NCBI GenBank assembly: GCA_037952775.1
Contig: JBANAY010000003.1
Location: 19,282,001-19,346,000 of the forward strand
Reading direction: 5' to 3'
DNA: 64,000 nucleotides
Source of the DNA: Clonostachys chloroleuca
Taxonomy: Eukaryota; Ascomycota; Sordariomycetes; Hypocreales; Bionectriaceae
The notes beneath the pieces were generated by a model that saw only the letters and a list, made by a program, of their open reading frames with translations, did no database searches and was not told the DNA's origin. This document shows positions 22,115-32,833 of the stretch, piece after piece; positions within the stretch are counted from its first letter, which is position 1, and each line of letters begins with the position of its first letter. Position numbers and translations under genes: made by a program.

Positions 22115-23185
22115 TGTAACCGAAGGAAAGTCTGTTATGTCTTGCCTGTAGATTTTTAACTATAAGCTGCTTGTTGCTGGGCTGGAATGGAGAGCAGCAA
22201 CATGTTTTGGCTCGACGGCCATCTACTTATACATGCCATTCTGCGAATCATGCTGGTAATACGGTCCATGGTGGTTCAAATGGACATTTCGGCGATAAGG
22301 AAGTGTGAAAACATCCACGACTACTAGCAGTAGCATCGTAATGAGACGTGAAGTCTGCGATTCAGCAAGCGAAATTCAGTGCTGTATAGCTAAATCTCAT
22401 GGCCGTGCGTGTTGGCTGCGCCGGACTTAACCGTGCGACTTCACCCTAGAGAGCCAGATCCCGGCTTTCGGAAAAGTCGAAATGGCCGTAAGGGAATAAG
22501 GTTTCTAATCAGTCAGCCAGAGCCCTTCGCTCCTATGCCACGACCCAAGCAGGCGGTTTGATACTCAGCCATTTATTATATTATACACCATATTGATGGA
22601 CCTTCTTGCGTGTGTTCCTATATCATAATGTCCCAGTCGTCAAGAAGCAATATTCGCAAGTATAACTAGATGTGAATCATAGGGGTTTGATTGTTGCACC
22701 ACCCCTAGACCTCATAGGGGTATTTTGTAACACATCAGTTTCATAAACACCATTGCCAGGTCTAGAAAATTCAAAAGGTATCAGGACACCAAAGCATTGG
22801 AAAGAAGATTGCCTGGAGATCATGCAATCCATCCCTGAGATGTCCGTGGCAAAAGCCCCCTGTGTGAAACCTACCCTGTAGCGCTGTCTTGCTAAGTCCG
22901 CATGTGAATATCCTGTTGGTAAGATCAAGTCATGCAATCCGACTCCTCACTTAGTCAGGCTGTTTGACACTGATTTCTTTCCAGGCAACGAGATTCGGCG
23001 TTGGAGATTATAGAACAGAACAAGCTGAGCACACTTGGTGGGCGCCGTGACTTAATCACCCTGACAGAAGGACTATAAAAATGAAGGAGCAGCCATTCTT
23101 TTCAATTCTCAAGCTCCTTTCCAAAACTTTTCTCAGATCTCACCATTAAGTTTATCTTACCACCAAAATTAAGTATTCTACTGCT
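22115..23185. other. Divergent promoter region
   Basis: The region lies between the aldo-keto reductase (minus) and the small gene at 23186 (plus) and holds both promoters. Apart from the TATA box noted separately, nothing is recognised. The minus-strand frame at 22677-22937 has no family resemblance. Confidence 0.5.
23074..23080 (+). promoter_or_regulatory. TATA box of the small gene at 23186
   Basis: TATAAAA lies 106 bases upstream of the ATG. A CT- and A-rich leader follows, as in well-expressed fungal genes. Confidence 0.5.
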
Positions 23186-23584
23186 ATGGCTTCAAAACAC
23201 CCTTTAGCAATTGATGGTCCTGGATGGCATGGTGAAGCTAAAACACCTGTTATTAACGGCAAATACATTGATCGCAAGACCGGCAGAATTTGTCTTGCTG
23301 GACCCTACGACCAAGGGTTTCTTGGACCACCTGCTGTTGATATTATCATCAATAGCATCTACTCAGACGATACCCCGCAGGTATTCCATGCACAGCGATC
23401 ATTCCCTATGGAGGCTCTCCTATATCAGATTATGAAAGTGGTTAAGGGGAGAAAGATCGCACTAGATTCAGTTACCGCGATACTATATGCAATTCGTGTT
23501 ATTCTGGGTCAGACAGAAATCTCAATGGAAAGCTTTCTTGAGGCTAGTTTGGAGATGGTAAATAGAATTTTTGATGATGTCTGA
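23186..23584 (+). CDS. Small protein of unknown function, 132 aa
   Basis: An intronless 132-aa frame follows a TATA box and a 100-nt CT/A-rich leader. It begins MASKHPLAIDGPGWHGEAK, has no signal peptide or membrane segment, and ends EASLEMVNRIFDDV. The middle reads PYDQGFLGPPAVDIIINSIY. The C-terminal half (from about residue 70) looks helical and amphipathic: ALLYQIMKVVKGRKIALDSV, then TAILYAIRVILGQTEISMES. Codons are richer in A and T than in neighbouring conserved genes, which is often seen in young or transferred genes, but this is a weak sign. I recognise no family. Isolated, with a 5S gene 336 bp downstream. Confidence 0.6.
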   Translation: MASKHPLAIDGPGWHGEAKTPVINGKYIDRKTGRICLAGPYDQGFLGPPAVDIIINSIYSDDTPQVFHAQRSFPMEALLYQIMKVVKGRKIALDSVTAILYAIRVILGQTEISMESFLEASLEMVNRIFDDV

Positions 23585-23919
23585 ATACTCTAATAGACTA
23601 TGATAGTTGTGGTTGCTTCTATGCTGTGAAATCTAAACTGCCCATTTTGGGTAGGTATGTTTTTGTCTTCGCTTATCATCGTATTCCCATGCAACTCTGA
23701 AATGTGTGGGATTATGAGCCTTACGTCCCAAGAAGCCAGTATACATGGATAAAAAGACGTGCTGTAATGATTTCTGGACATGGCTAAATACACCTGGCTT
23801 CTTGTGAGCCATTAAGGGAGTACAAGCGGGCAATATGTGGCATGTTTGGTTGGGAACCACCATACCAGGAACTTCGATGTAATTGACCCTCTTATTACAA
23901 TTATGCCATACCACCTAGC
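23585..23919. other. Short intergenic before the second 5S gene
   Basis: Nothing recognised. A TATTA stretch at 23893-23897 lies near -25 of the 5S start and could be a weak TATA-like box. Confidence 0.4.
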
Positions 23920-24038
23920 ACATACGACCATACCCATTCGAAAACACGCGATCCCGTCCGCTCTCGCCTAGTTAAACGGATGAGGGGCCGATTAGTAGTT
24001 GGGTCGGTGACGACCAGCGAATACCGGCTGTTGTATGT
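23920..24038 (+). rRNA. 5S ribosomal RNA
   Basis: This is the second 119-nt 5S rRNA gene, with the same ends and the same internal conserved blocks as the copy at 2296-2414 and not one base different by my reading. It is followed by TTTTATTTTT, which can terminate Pol III. The flanks of the two copies are unrelated, so homology is limited to the gene, as expected for dispersed 5S copies kept alike by concerted evolution or recent copying. Confidence 0.95.
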
Positions 24039-24742
24039 TTTTATTTTTGCTCATTTTGAGTATGTGTTTTTGACGTTGGGGGAAAACGGCAGAATATGTG
24101 ACCCATGCAATGCTGTGCAACAAATTCAGCTGGTCCAGGCCAAGCGCAGGGCTCTAGTGCCGAAATTGGGCTTCGTGATTGGCTGGCCACACCCTCTGCA
24201 AGCAGCTTAGGCCCTCTAGCGCAGATCCGGATCGCGACAGCGCCCTACAAGACGCTGTATTACCGCGAGCTGTGGCACCATCTGCCGGGAGCATGACCTC
24301 ACGATTGGCCGCTTCTCGTGCCCAAGAGCCCCAATTCGAATAGCTCGTCCTAGCAGCTGCCGGGGCCGAAAATCATCGCCAAGTCCAACAGGTCATTGAC
24401 TTCCTTCTCGGCCGCGCGGCACCTTCTTGGCATAGCTGCCAATGTATGATGTAGGCTTGATTGACGTCTTGTTTTTCTAAGTTTTCTCCTTTAATCTTAA
24501 CCTTTTTCTCCCTCCCCTATCCTCTGTCGCAATCTGCGTCAAGTGCCAATCGCCGTTCTTTCCTTCTGAATCTTTAAGCATTCCAGCCCAGCAACAGCAA
24601 TAGGGCGTGGACCAAGTGTAACTTCCCCTTGGGTCGTTGGCCTGCGACAAAACCAAAACACACCTCCCACGCCAGTCCAGCTATAATCCACCATCTCGCG
24701 CCTTCATATTTAAGTTGACCCGGCGTGGGACACACCGTGACC
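24039..24742. other. Upstream region of the Pns1 gene
   Basis: The region carries the Pol III terminator of the 5S gene at its left edge and the Pns1 promoter, with a pyrimidine-rich leader near 24480-24530. No coding sequence is supported. Confidence 0.5.
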
Positions 24743-26556
24743 ATGGGCGAGGCTGACAGTTACTTCAACTCCTCTGCCCAGCAGCAGCACCAACAGCCTC
24801 AGCAGCAGGATCGCAGTTATGGGGGACCGCAGTACGGGCAGCAGCAGTACGGACAGCCTCAGTATGGCGGCCAGCAGCAATATGCGCAACCTTCAGGCCC
24901 CCCGCCACCGACCAACTATGCGCCGCAGGGCAATGGTTATGGCGATGGGTACGGTGGTCGCATAGACGAGAAGCCTCAGTTCGAGGAAACCTTCAAGATC
25001 GAGAAGCCCAAGTACAATGATGTGTGGGCCGGTATCCTGGTGAGTTGTTGCGCTTTAGCCACGTCCCACTCCCGAGCGCGACACAGGAACCAATGGCTAA
25101 TGTGATTCGATGCGCTCGTTGTCTCTAGCTCATCCTCGTCTTTGGCGGCTTTGTCGCCGTGTCTGCCATCGCGCTGCTCGGATACACGAAGACCCGAAAT
25201 ATCAATGGCGGAGGAATCAACGACGGGCGTAACACCTTCGCACTCGACACGAGTACTATGATCCTCTTTGGTTGCGTTCTCGCCGTGGCCGTCGTCTTCT
25301 CCTATGCGTACGTCTGGCTTGCCCGCATATTCCCCAAGCAGTTCATCTGGGTCACGGGTATTTTGAACATCGTCTTCGCCGTCGGTACGGCTGCCTTCTA
25401 CTTCTGGCGACGCTACTGGAGTGCCGCCATTGTGTTCACCATCTTTGCCCTCTTCCTGATGTTTGCCTTTTACACATGGATCTCGCGGATTCCCTTCTCT
25501 GCGCTGATGCTGAAGACGAGTATTACCGTGAGCAAGAAGTATGGCCACGTCTACCTGGTGAGCTTTATCGGAGGGTTGATTGCCGCGGCGTTTGGTGCGT
25601 GGTACTCGGTGACATTGGTGGCCGTCTATACTCGGTGGGAGCCTTCGCCGTCTTGCAACACTGCCGGTGGCGGCTGTAGTAAGGGCAAGGTGATTGGTCT
25701 GATTGTCTTTATCACCTTTGCCATGTACTGGATCTCGGAATGGCTCAAGAACACGATCCACGTCACCATCTCGGGTGTGTACGGAGCTTGGTACTTCAGC
25801 CCTCACAACTTCCCCAGGGGCGCGACCAGAGGTGCCGCCAAGCGAGCGCTTACATACAGCTTTGGGTCAATCAGCTTTGGAAGCCTGATTGTAGCCATCA
25901 TCCAGTTCCTGCGCCAGCTCTGCTCAGTTGCACGCAGCGAAGCAGCGCAGGAGGGTGGCATTGGGGGCATGATAGGCTATGTGGTGTTCTGCATCCTCGG
26001 CTGCCTCATCTCGGTGCTGGAATGGGCTGCTGAGTTCCTGAACCGATATGCGTTCAGCCACATCGCTCTGTATGGGAAGGCGTATATTCCCGCCGCCAAG
26101 GATACCTGGCACATGATCAAGGACCGCGGAATTGATGCGCTCGTCAATGTGAGTACATGCTTGATGGAGGTTTCGGGGTATCCAATGGCTTAAAGCCAGC
26201 CAAGGGTAAAGAAACAGACTGACATTAGTTGCTAGGAATGCCTGATTGGTCCGGTCCTCTCGTTTGGTGGTATCTTTATTGGATATGCCTGCGCACTTCT
26301 CGCTTACCTGTTCCTCTACATCCAAAAACCCTCTTACAACACAACGGGCGCTTACACGCCGGTGGTCGTGGCATTTGCGTTCCTCATCGGTTTCCAGATT
26401 TGCAATGTGTTCACGACACCTCTGTCGAGCGGCATCGACACCATATTTGTTGCGATGGGATGGGACCCTCAGGTCCTGGCACGTGAACATCCCGAGCTCT
26501 ATGAAGAGATGGCCCGGGTTTACCCCAAGGTGCATGAAGTGATCCAGGTTCGCTAA
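24743..26556 (+). CDS. PNS1: Pns1, choline-transporter-like (CTL/SLC44) membrane protein
   Basis: Three exons (24743-25039, 25129-26148, 26236-26556) give 545 aa with closed phases. The first 80 residues are Gln-, Gly- and Tyr-rich (GGPQYGQQQYGQPQYGG), then come ten or so membrane helices beginning LLILVFGGFVAVSAIALLGY. The family marker is the second half: CLISVLEWAAEFLNRYAFSH, IALYGKAYIPAAKDTWHM and NVFTTPLSSGIDTIFVAMGW. The protein belongs to the plasma-membrane CTL family related to animal SLC44. Yeast Pns1 itself is not shown to move choline, so function is uncertain. I start at the ATG in CACCGTGACCATGG; an upstream in-frame GTG is not a plausible start. Confidence 0.9.
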
Positions 26557-29503
26557 AATAGAGGGCGGGTAGGCAATGCTACGTTAGCCACCCTTGCGGA
26601 CGAGCGGAGGAAGTCTTGGATGCATGTTGCCCTGCTTGCTTCACGATAGGTATATAATATTAATTAGACCGACGCCCAGATGTGAGCTTTGTAGGGGGCG
26701 GAGGCGGGAGACATAGATGAATACCCCGAATTATTTGGTAATAGTAGTAGTAGTGGTAGTAATCATAAACAACGGCGTTGAATCATCCTGTGCAAAGTAC
26801 CGTGGCATCGGCGTCGAAACGCGTGCTCCAGTAGATGCAGGCGAGGTCGTCTCAGCTTAGGCACCCGCATCGAGTTATGCCTCAAGAAGCAGCCGGACAG
26901 GAAAGGACAAGTAGGTTCTACGAGGGATCGGGGCTAAAGAAATTAGTTGACAACCCTACACCGATTAAGCGAGATGCGTGCAATGTGGCTGGCTGTCATC
27001 CACAGCCAGCGCAATCAGGGTTCTTTCGAGTCTGTTTCAACGGCGGGCAGTCAGACCGGGGGTTAAGGTAGGGGGTCCCACCCGGATGCTCGACTGTCGA
27101 ATTTCCTAAATCGGAGCTCACTGTTCAATTTGGAGGCTGATGTAGGAGGAGACAGAAAAAAAGTTCGAATGATTTATACAAATAAGGTTTGGTCTGGTGC
27201 TTGGTGAGGGAAATGGCGAGGATTGGATGAATGGAAGAAGGGTGGTTTGCGGGATTTCGTCCAAACACGCCAGTATTGCAGAAACCCGCAGAACCTGTTA
27301 AAAGACGGGATAGCAGGAAAAGGGCGACGTTGCGGAGAGAGCCAAGTCAGATGTCAACGAAAAGGCGAATAAGCGAGGGCCGAAGGTTGGGTGGTGATGG
27401 TGCGGATACGCGTCTCCAGGCACTGGAGATGGTGTGGGGAGAGCATGAGAGGGGGAGCAAAATTTTCTATTTTGTACCTACGTACTAAACTGATGTTGGC
27501 CGCGAGGGCGTTTTTCTTTTTCGTCGGATCTTGGACCGTTGGCACATGTCAATGACAAGCAGAAGATCCCAGATGAATGCCAGGCAGCGACTTTCCACTG
27601 CATAGTTGGCGGGCTGCTCCTTGTCGCGAAGGAAATATCCTTACTAGAGCTGGTAGCTTTATGTTCGGACCCCGTTAAAACCGATAGTCCCTGCGCGGCT
27701 GGCAGGGAACAAGGGGCTTGATCATAATTTTGTTCAAGGCGGTACGTAGGTAGCATTGAGTAGCGGCATGGGTGCGCATTGATGGCTGCGACTGCTAGAT
27801 CTGCAGACGTACAGACTCAGCCAAAGAGCTCACAGGGGATCATCCAAGTTGGTCCAGAGAAGGCGGAGAATCAGCCGAGGAGCGGACAGCCAGCACCAGC
27901 AGCACCAGCAGCACCAACGGCAGCGGAGTAGAGGCCAGGGCCGATGACATGCAGGCCAAGAGCTGGTTGATAATCATCGGTAAACTCCCTGGCAATAAAA
28001 TTACCTAAACCATCGGGCTGATAAATTAGATTCACGGAGCAGGCAAGCTCCAAGGAGTCAAGGCTGGGGCGGCATAAACCGGTGGCTTGCGTGTGGCCTG
28101 CCCGAACGGGATCACGCCAAACGGCGCCAGAAGCCAGACAGAGCCACGGCGTGATGCGTTCGTCAGCGCTACCATTAACCTCATTCCCCATGGCTGTTTT
28201 GTGTGTCGTCAGGTGTTGTGTGTCGGGGGCTTGTTGCTTGCTGGCTCCCCGCAAAACGGGCGACTCAGCACGCCCGAGAGCCCCTTGCCCCTGTCGCCAT
28301 CTCGCTTCGGTCAACCACCAAGACTTTTTTCCTTTGCGTATTCAGGCTCTTCTGGCGCGGTGTGGATGCGGTGTGCAGTGGGTATAATTGGTGCTATTAA
28401 TCATGAATAAAGGACCTCCCGGAACGGTCTCCGTGCGGTCCGTTTACAATGACGGCCCATTGTTGGCCATGGGGCATTGACGCTTGTCGCGGGCCACCTT
28501 GCATTGGCTCGCGGTGCGAATTGAGGCCCGCGCACTACGGACTGTGTCTTTACAGCTCGGTTCCGACTATTGGCTGATTGAAAAGTAGTGCATTTGATGG
28601 ACACGTGCTGGTGAAGAAATCCGGGCCCGAGTCCCGAACTGTGGCCTCACCCGCCTCTGGTCCAGACAGACCGGCAGCTCAGCCCCTAAGGTACATGTAG
28701 TCGTGTGCCCTCCAGCCAAGGAATTCTCCAGTTGCCAAGAGAGTAGCCTCATACCGATGAAATGAGCTAACCACGCCGCCGGAACGGTTGAACAGCATGG
28801 GCTCTGCTAGCCTTGGGCCTGGCTCTGCACACCACATCCGCATCCATTCCCTACATCTCATGCGTCCCTCTCGGTTGGCCCTAGACCTACATTCTCTCCA
28901 CTCATCCATGGGTTTCTCCGTGGGCCCTCCGTCTCGTCCGCCAGGGCTTCTTCCAGTTGCCCCTCCTTCGCCGCCTGGGGGGCGCCCCTCCACATCGACC
29001 CCCCCGTTGGGTAATAGCTTGCTTCCCTGGCCAAGGTCCTGACTCGACGGGATTATACTATGGATGCTAGATTTTAGGATATATGTAAGCCTGGGGGAGA
29101 AGAACCACTTCTTGTCCTCCTCCCCCAGTTCTTTCTTGGATGCGGAGCCTTGTCGCATCTGATCTATCTCTTCCCGTCTCCATGCCTCCCCGACGATCCT
29201 GCATGTTCTGACAGATGCGCAACATGTCTAATTGATAGTCGTCCCATCGCTTGATGACGACAATGCTGCGACTGCGACTGCCTATACCGTAGCGCCCGAC
29301 TTTCTCACTCAGCGAAACACGGGGGGGGGGGGGTTACCTCAGAGTACCGGCACCCGAACGGGCTCAGGAGAGAAGAAAAAGCAACGAACAGAACCGAAAG
29401 GGGGGAACGGGGAGTGGGGAGTACGAACGATCCGACCGGAAAGAGACGCAGAGAAGGAGTTTTGAAGAACTAAGGCCGAAAAAAAAGAAAAAAAAAGCAG
29501 ACT
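26557..29503. other. Gene-free 2.9-kb stretch
   Basis: Nothing here is supported as coding. Overlapping open frames on both strands at 27231-29158 have no family resemblance. A (AGT)n-like microsatellite lies near 26740-26760 and a run of thirteen G at 29321-29333. The right end holds the promoter of the next gene, with A-rich leader. Confidence 0.5.
29321..29333 (+). repeat. Poly-G tract, 13 bases
   Basis: Thirteen G in a row lie about 170 bases upstream of the next ATG. Such a tract can form G-quadruplex structure and is also a place where sequence length is often wrong. Confidence 0.8.
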
Positions 29504-30880
29504 ATGGTTCTCAGCACAGTCGCCTTCGACATCTCGTCGGCCTGCATCTGCGGCACCCTCATCCTCACCCGGTGTCTATACCGTCTCTTCTTCACATGCA
29601 AGGTCCATCCTACCTGCCACCGGAGATGGCGGGTCGACGACGCATACATGGCGTTCGCCATCATTCCTCTCGTGGCCCGGACAGCGACAATTTCCACGTC
29701 TTTCAAGCTCAACCCTCACCAGCTCACGACGCCCGTGACGATAGAGGAGGCCGAGATGGCGAATATGAGCGTGGAAGACCTAACAGCGGACCGGATTTTG
29801 TCCAGACAGCTGCTCTTGCCCGCGCGCATTTTCTATGCTTTATTGTGAGCATCCCCTTGTATATGGACGGTTCGGTATTGATGGAGAATGAGAGGGGCTA
29901 ACTTGGATATAGTTTGTGGTGTCTTAAGCTCTGCCTGCTTTCCTTCTACACACGATTCGTGGACCCTCTTGAATGGGGGAAGAAGGTCATCACGACCTTG
30001 AGATGGGTGATTTGTCTCACATTCATCGCCGTCCTCATCTCCACACTGACAGAATGTCACCCTCTCCAATTGTGAGTCTTGCCAATCCTCAATGGTCCTG
30101 ACCCGGAGCGGAATTGTTGCTAACAATAAGAAATAGAGCCTGGAAACTGGCTTCCCCGGCAGACCGTAAGTTACCAGATGGAACCATTCCATGGGCGACG
30201 AACTTGTAAATAACCGCCCATTCAGGCCCTCAATGCAGCCGAGCGCTGGTGAATCTGCTCGTAATGGTGAGACTCCAAACTCCGAGCTCGACTTTTCTCC
30301 TTGTATATTCTAACGATGTGATGCTCTATAGGCTGTTTTCAACATCATAACCGACGTCGCCCTCATTATTCTTCCCTTTCCTATGCTCCGCAACGTCAGA
30401 CTGGATCGAAAATCGTATGTCACACTCCCTATCTATGCTCGTGGAGTCCTGATATCGCTGACACAATTTTCTACAGCAAAATCCAGCTTTCCTTCCTTTT
30501 TGGCATCGGCTTCGTCGTCGTTGTCATCACCATCCTGCGCATCCCTCTCATCCTTATCAACTCCGTCTCACAACAATCACGTTCATTGGTACGTCATCAT
30601 CCACATGAGCCACATCTATATGATGGGATCTAACATTTTCAAACAGTGGGCATCCATCGAAACTCTCTGCGCATGTATAGTAGCCAACACGGCCTTCTTC
30701 TACACTCTGGTCAAGGACCTCCAGGGCCGACACAGCCACTCCAAAAGCAGCTCCAACCACGTTGTGGGCGGCAACTTTTATCTACAGAGCCTGCCATCGT
30801 CATCGGGATACCCCGACGGCTCTGAACGTCCGAAGACGGCGGACGAAGGCAGCCGGCGGGGGCTACAACCAATAGTGTAG
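29504..30880 (+). CDS. Rhodopsin-domain (Pth11-like) seven-TM membrane protein
   Basis: Seven exons (29504-29844, 29913-30071, 30137-30165, 30226-30266, 30332-30414, 30477-30588, 30647-30880) give 332 aa, and every phase closes. Helices include DISSACICGTLILTRCLYRL, the WRVDDAYMAFAIIPLVART segment with the family DDAYM/W motif, RWVICLTFIAVLISTLTECH, NIITDVALIILPFPMLRNVR and FLFGIGFVVVVITILRIPLI. The last exon carries WASIETLCACIVANTAFFYT followed by a Ser-rich cytosolic tail. It matches the fungal rhodopsin domain family, plasma-membrane proteins with mostly unknown ligands. It is not a close copy of the relative at 13892-15465. Many introns are short (60-80 nt) and two exons are only 29 and 41 nt. 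Confidence 0.85.
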
Positions 30881-31924
30881 CCCTCGAGGGCATATCAAAG
30901 AAAAGGGCACCTAATTCAAAATCCTGTATATATTTGCGTCTTAGTCGACAGCGGCCCTACCGTACAAAACTCAAAATAAGTAAAAATTGTAAAAAATCAT
31001 CTCGTTTTGTCCGATGTGTCTCGATCTATCCTTGTCCTGAGGGGGAGCTTGCCTGAAGCAGTGGTGGCAAGACGACGATCAAAAGGAGGGGGAACACGTG
31101 CATCATCGAGACCCCGGACTAGACTAATAGCACCGCTAGTACAAGTTATAGCTTGGTGGGTGGCAGAAGCGTACGGCACTAGATTGAGGCTAAAGAAATA
31201 GTTAGTTTGATGAGCAGATGGAGGATAATCTCTTTTACCTTTTCGGGGGGATGGGTGATGATATTCTGGGTAACACACAAACACAGAGTAACAGTGGAGC
31301 ATCGGAGGATGCTGGTGCTTTGGTGTGTCGATTTTATGGTCAGCAGCCTCTTGATTCATCCGCAAGCAGCTTGCCAGGGGCCTGTGAGATTTTAGAGTCA
31401 TCTAGGATTACACTTTGGGTTGCAACTGCGACTCAGACCTGCCGATCTGCCTGTCAAAACATGACACGCCAGTGAGGCTGCCATGATCGTGATCAGCATT
31501 CCTCGAGCAGCTGGCTTCTTGTCCCACGAGACTTCTTTCCTTGTCTAGGTCTTGCATTCCTCCCCGCTTCGTAGCTCTCATACCAAACCAGCGGTATCGT
31601 CTTGCGATCTCGGCCCCGATTAGATATTCCCCGGCCGCCCCGGGCACCGCCACTTCTTTACTATTCCGGGGGGATATATGACCCGACATTCTGGTCAGCG
31701 CCACCCAAGCGGCGGACCAGGTCTGGAGCCAAAGAGATCTCATGAAAGGAATGCACGACTGTGTAGTATTGAGACCCGTTGTGTGATTCTTCATGCGTCG
31801 ATCAAGCACCGACTTGGCTGTCAGCATGACATTGACTTAGTTATCCCAGACCCTGTATCCCTCCTAACAGCCATCCATCTCAGAACAAAGAACCCATCCA
31901 TGGAAGTATAGACCACAAGATCCC
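30881..31924. other. Intergenic between convergent genes
   Basis: The rhodopsin-domain gene (plus) and the SDR (minus) converge here, so the segment holds 3' ends. No open frame has family resemblance. Confidence 0.5.
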
Positions 31925-32833
31925 TCACGTAGCAGAGTAGCCCCCGTCCACAAATATCGTCTGCCCCGTCACCGCCGCACTCGCCTCGCTCGCTAGGTAC
32001 ACGGCAACACCGGCAAAGTCCCCCGGCACCCCATTCCTCTTAATCATGGCCCGCCTGGCGTGCGCCTCGGCCTTTGCGCCCCCTTGGTCGCTGCCGAAGA
32101 CGGTAGCCTCCGTCAGGGGCGTGCGGACCAGGCCCGGCGCGACGGCGTTGCAGAGCACCCCGTCGGCGGACCACGCCTCGGCCTGCGACCGCGTGAGGGA
32201 CACGAGCCCGCCCTTGGACGCCCCGTAGGCGCCGCTGTTGCCGAAGGCGCGGAAGGCCTGCTGGCTGGCGATGTTGACGATGCGCCCGCTGCCGCGGCGG
32301 GCCATGCGCGGGCCCCAGGTCTGGCCGAGGAGGAAGGGCGCGGTAAGGTTGGCCGCCATGGTCGCCTGCCAGTCGCGGAGGGTGAGCTGATCCATGGGCG
32401 GGCGGTGGTTGACCCCCGCGGCGTTGATGAGGATGTCCGGGACGCCGCCGTGCTGCTGCTCGATGGCGGCGGCGGTGGCGGCGAGGGCGTCGGGGTCACT
32501 GACGTCGCAGGAGAAGGCGTGCGCTTCGATGCCTAGCTTCTTGAAGTCGAGGACGGTGTCCGAGAGCGGTTGCTGGCGGCGGGCCAGGAGGATGACCTGG
32601 GCGCCTGCTTGGCCCAAGGCTGCGGCCATCTCGCGCCCGATTCCGGAGCTACCGCCGGTGATGACGGCGGTCTTGCCCGCGAGACTGAATAGGGATTCCA
32701 AGAATTTCATTGAGGCCGCCATTGTTGTTGTGACGCTTTCTTCTTCTTGCTGTCTGGTGGTTTTGAGGAGCGGCCTTGCGATAACGGAGGTGAGTGAGCC
32801 ATAGCTTTGGCACTGCATTTGGCGGGGAGTCAT
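31925..32833 (-). CDS. Short-chain dehydrogenase/reductase (FabG/gluconate-5-dehydrogenase type)
   Basis: This is a 302-aa classical SDR. The cofactor motif TGGSSGIG lies near residue 60, followed by the ILINAAG block, IVNIASQ (catalytic Ser) and YGASK (catalytic Tyr and Lys). It ends with TGQTIFVDGGYSA, the usual C-terminus of SDRs close to gluconate 5-dehydrogenase and 3-oxoacyl-ACP reductase. It binds NAD(P)(H) and acts on a keto or hydroxyl substrate not readable from sequence. The first 40 residues before MKFLESLFSLAGK are extra. The true start may be the ATG 40 codons in, or the extension may be a targeting peptide. The middle third is very GC-rich, giving long spurious frames on the other strand. 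Confidence 0.85.
   Translation of the reverse strand: MTPRQMQCQSYGSLTSVIARPLLKTTRQQEEESVTTTMAASMKFLESLFSLAGKTAVITGGSSGIGREMAAALGQAGAQVILLARRQQPLSDTVLDFKKLGIEAHAFSCDVSDPDALAATAAAIEQQHGGVPDILINAAGVNHRPPMDQLTLRDWQATMAANLTAPFLLGQTWGPRMARRGSGRIVNIASQQAFRAFGNSGAYGASKGGLVSLTRSQAEAWSADGVLCNAVAPGLVRTPLTEATVFGSDQGGAKAEAHARRAMIKRNGVPGDFAGVAVYLASEASAAVTGQTIFVDGGYSAT

Noticed and set aside
27871..28314. Minus-strand 147-aa frame in the 26.6-29.5-kb gap
   Set aside because: No homology pattern, Ala/Gly-rich tail, overlaps plus-strand frames of equal quality.
32060..32536. Plus-strand 158-aa frame over the SDR gene
   Set aside because: Ala/Gly/Arg-rich shadow of a GC-rich SDR.
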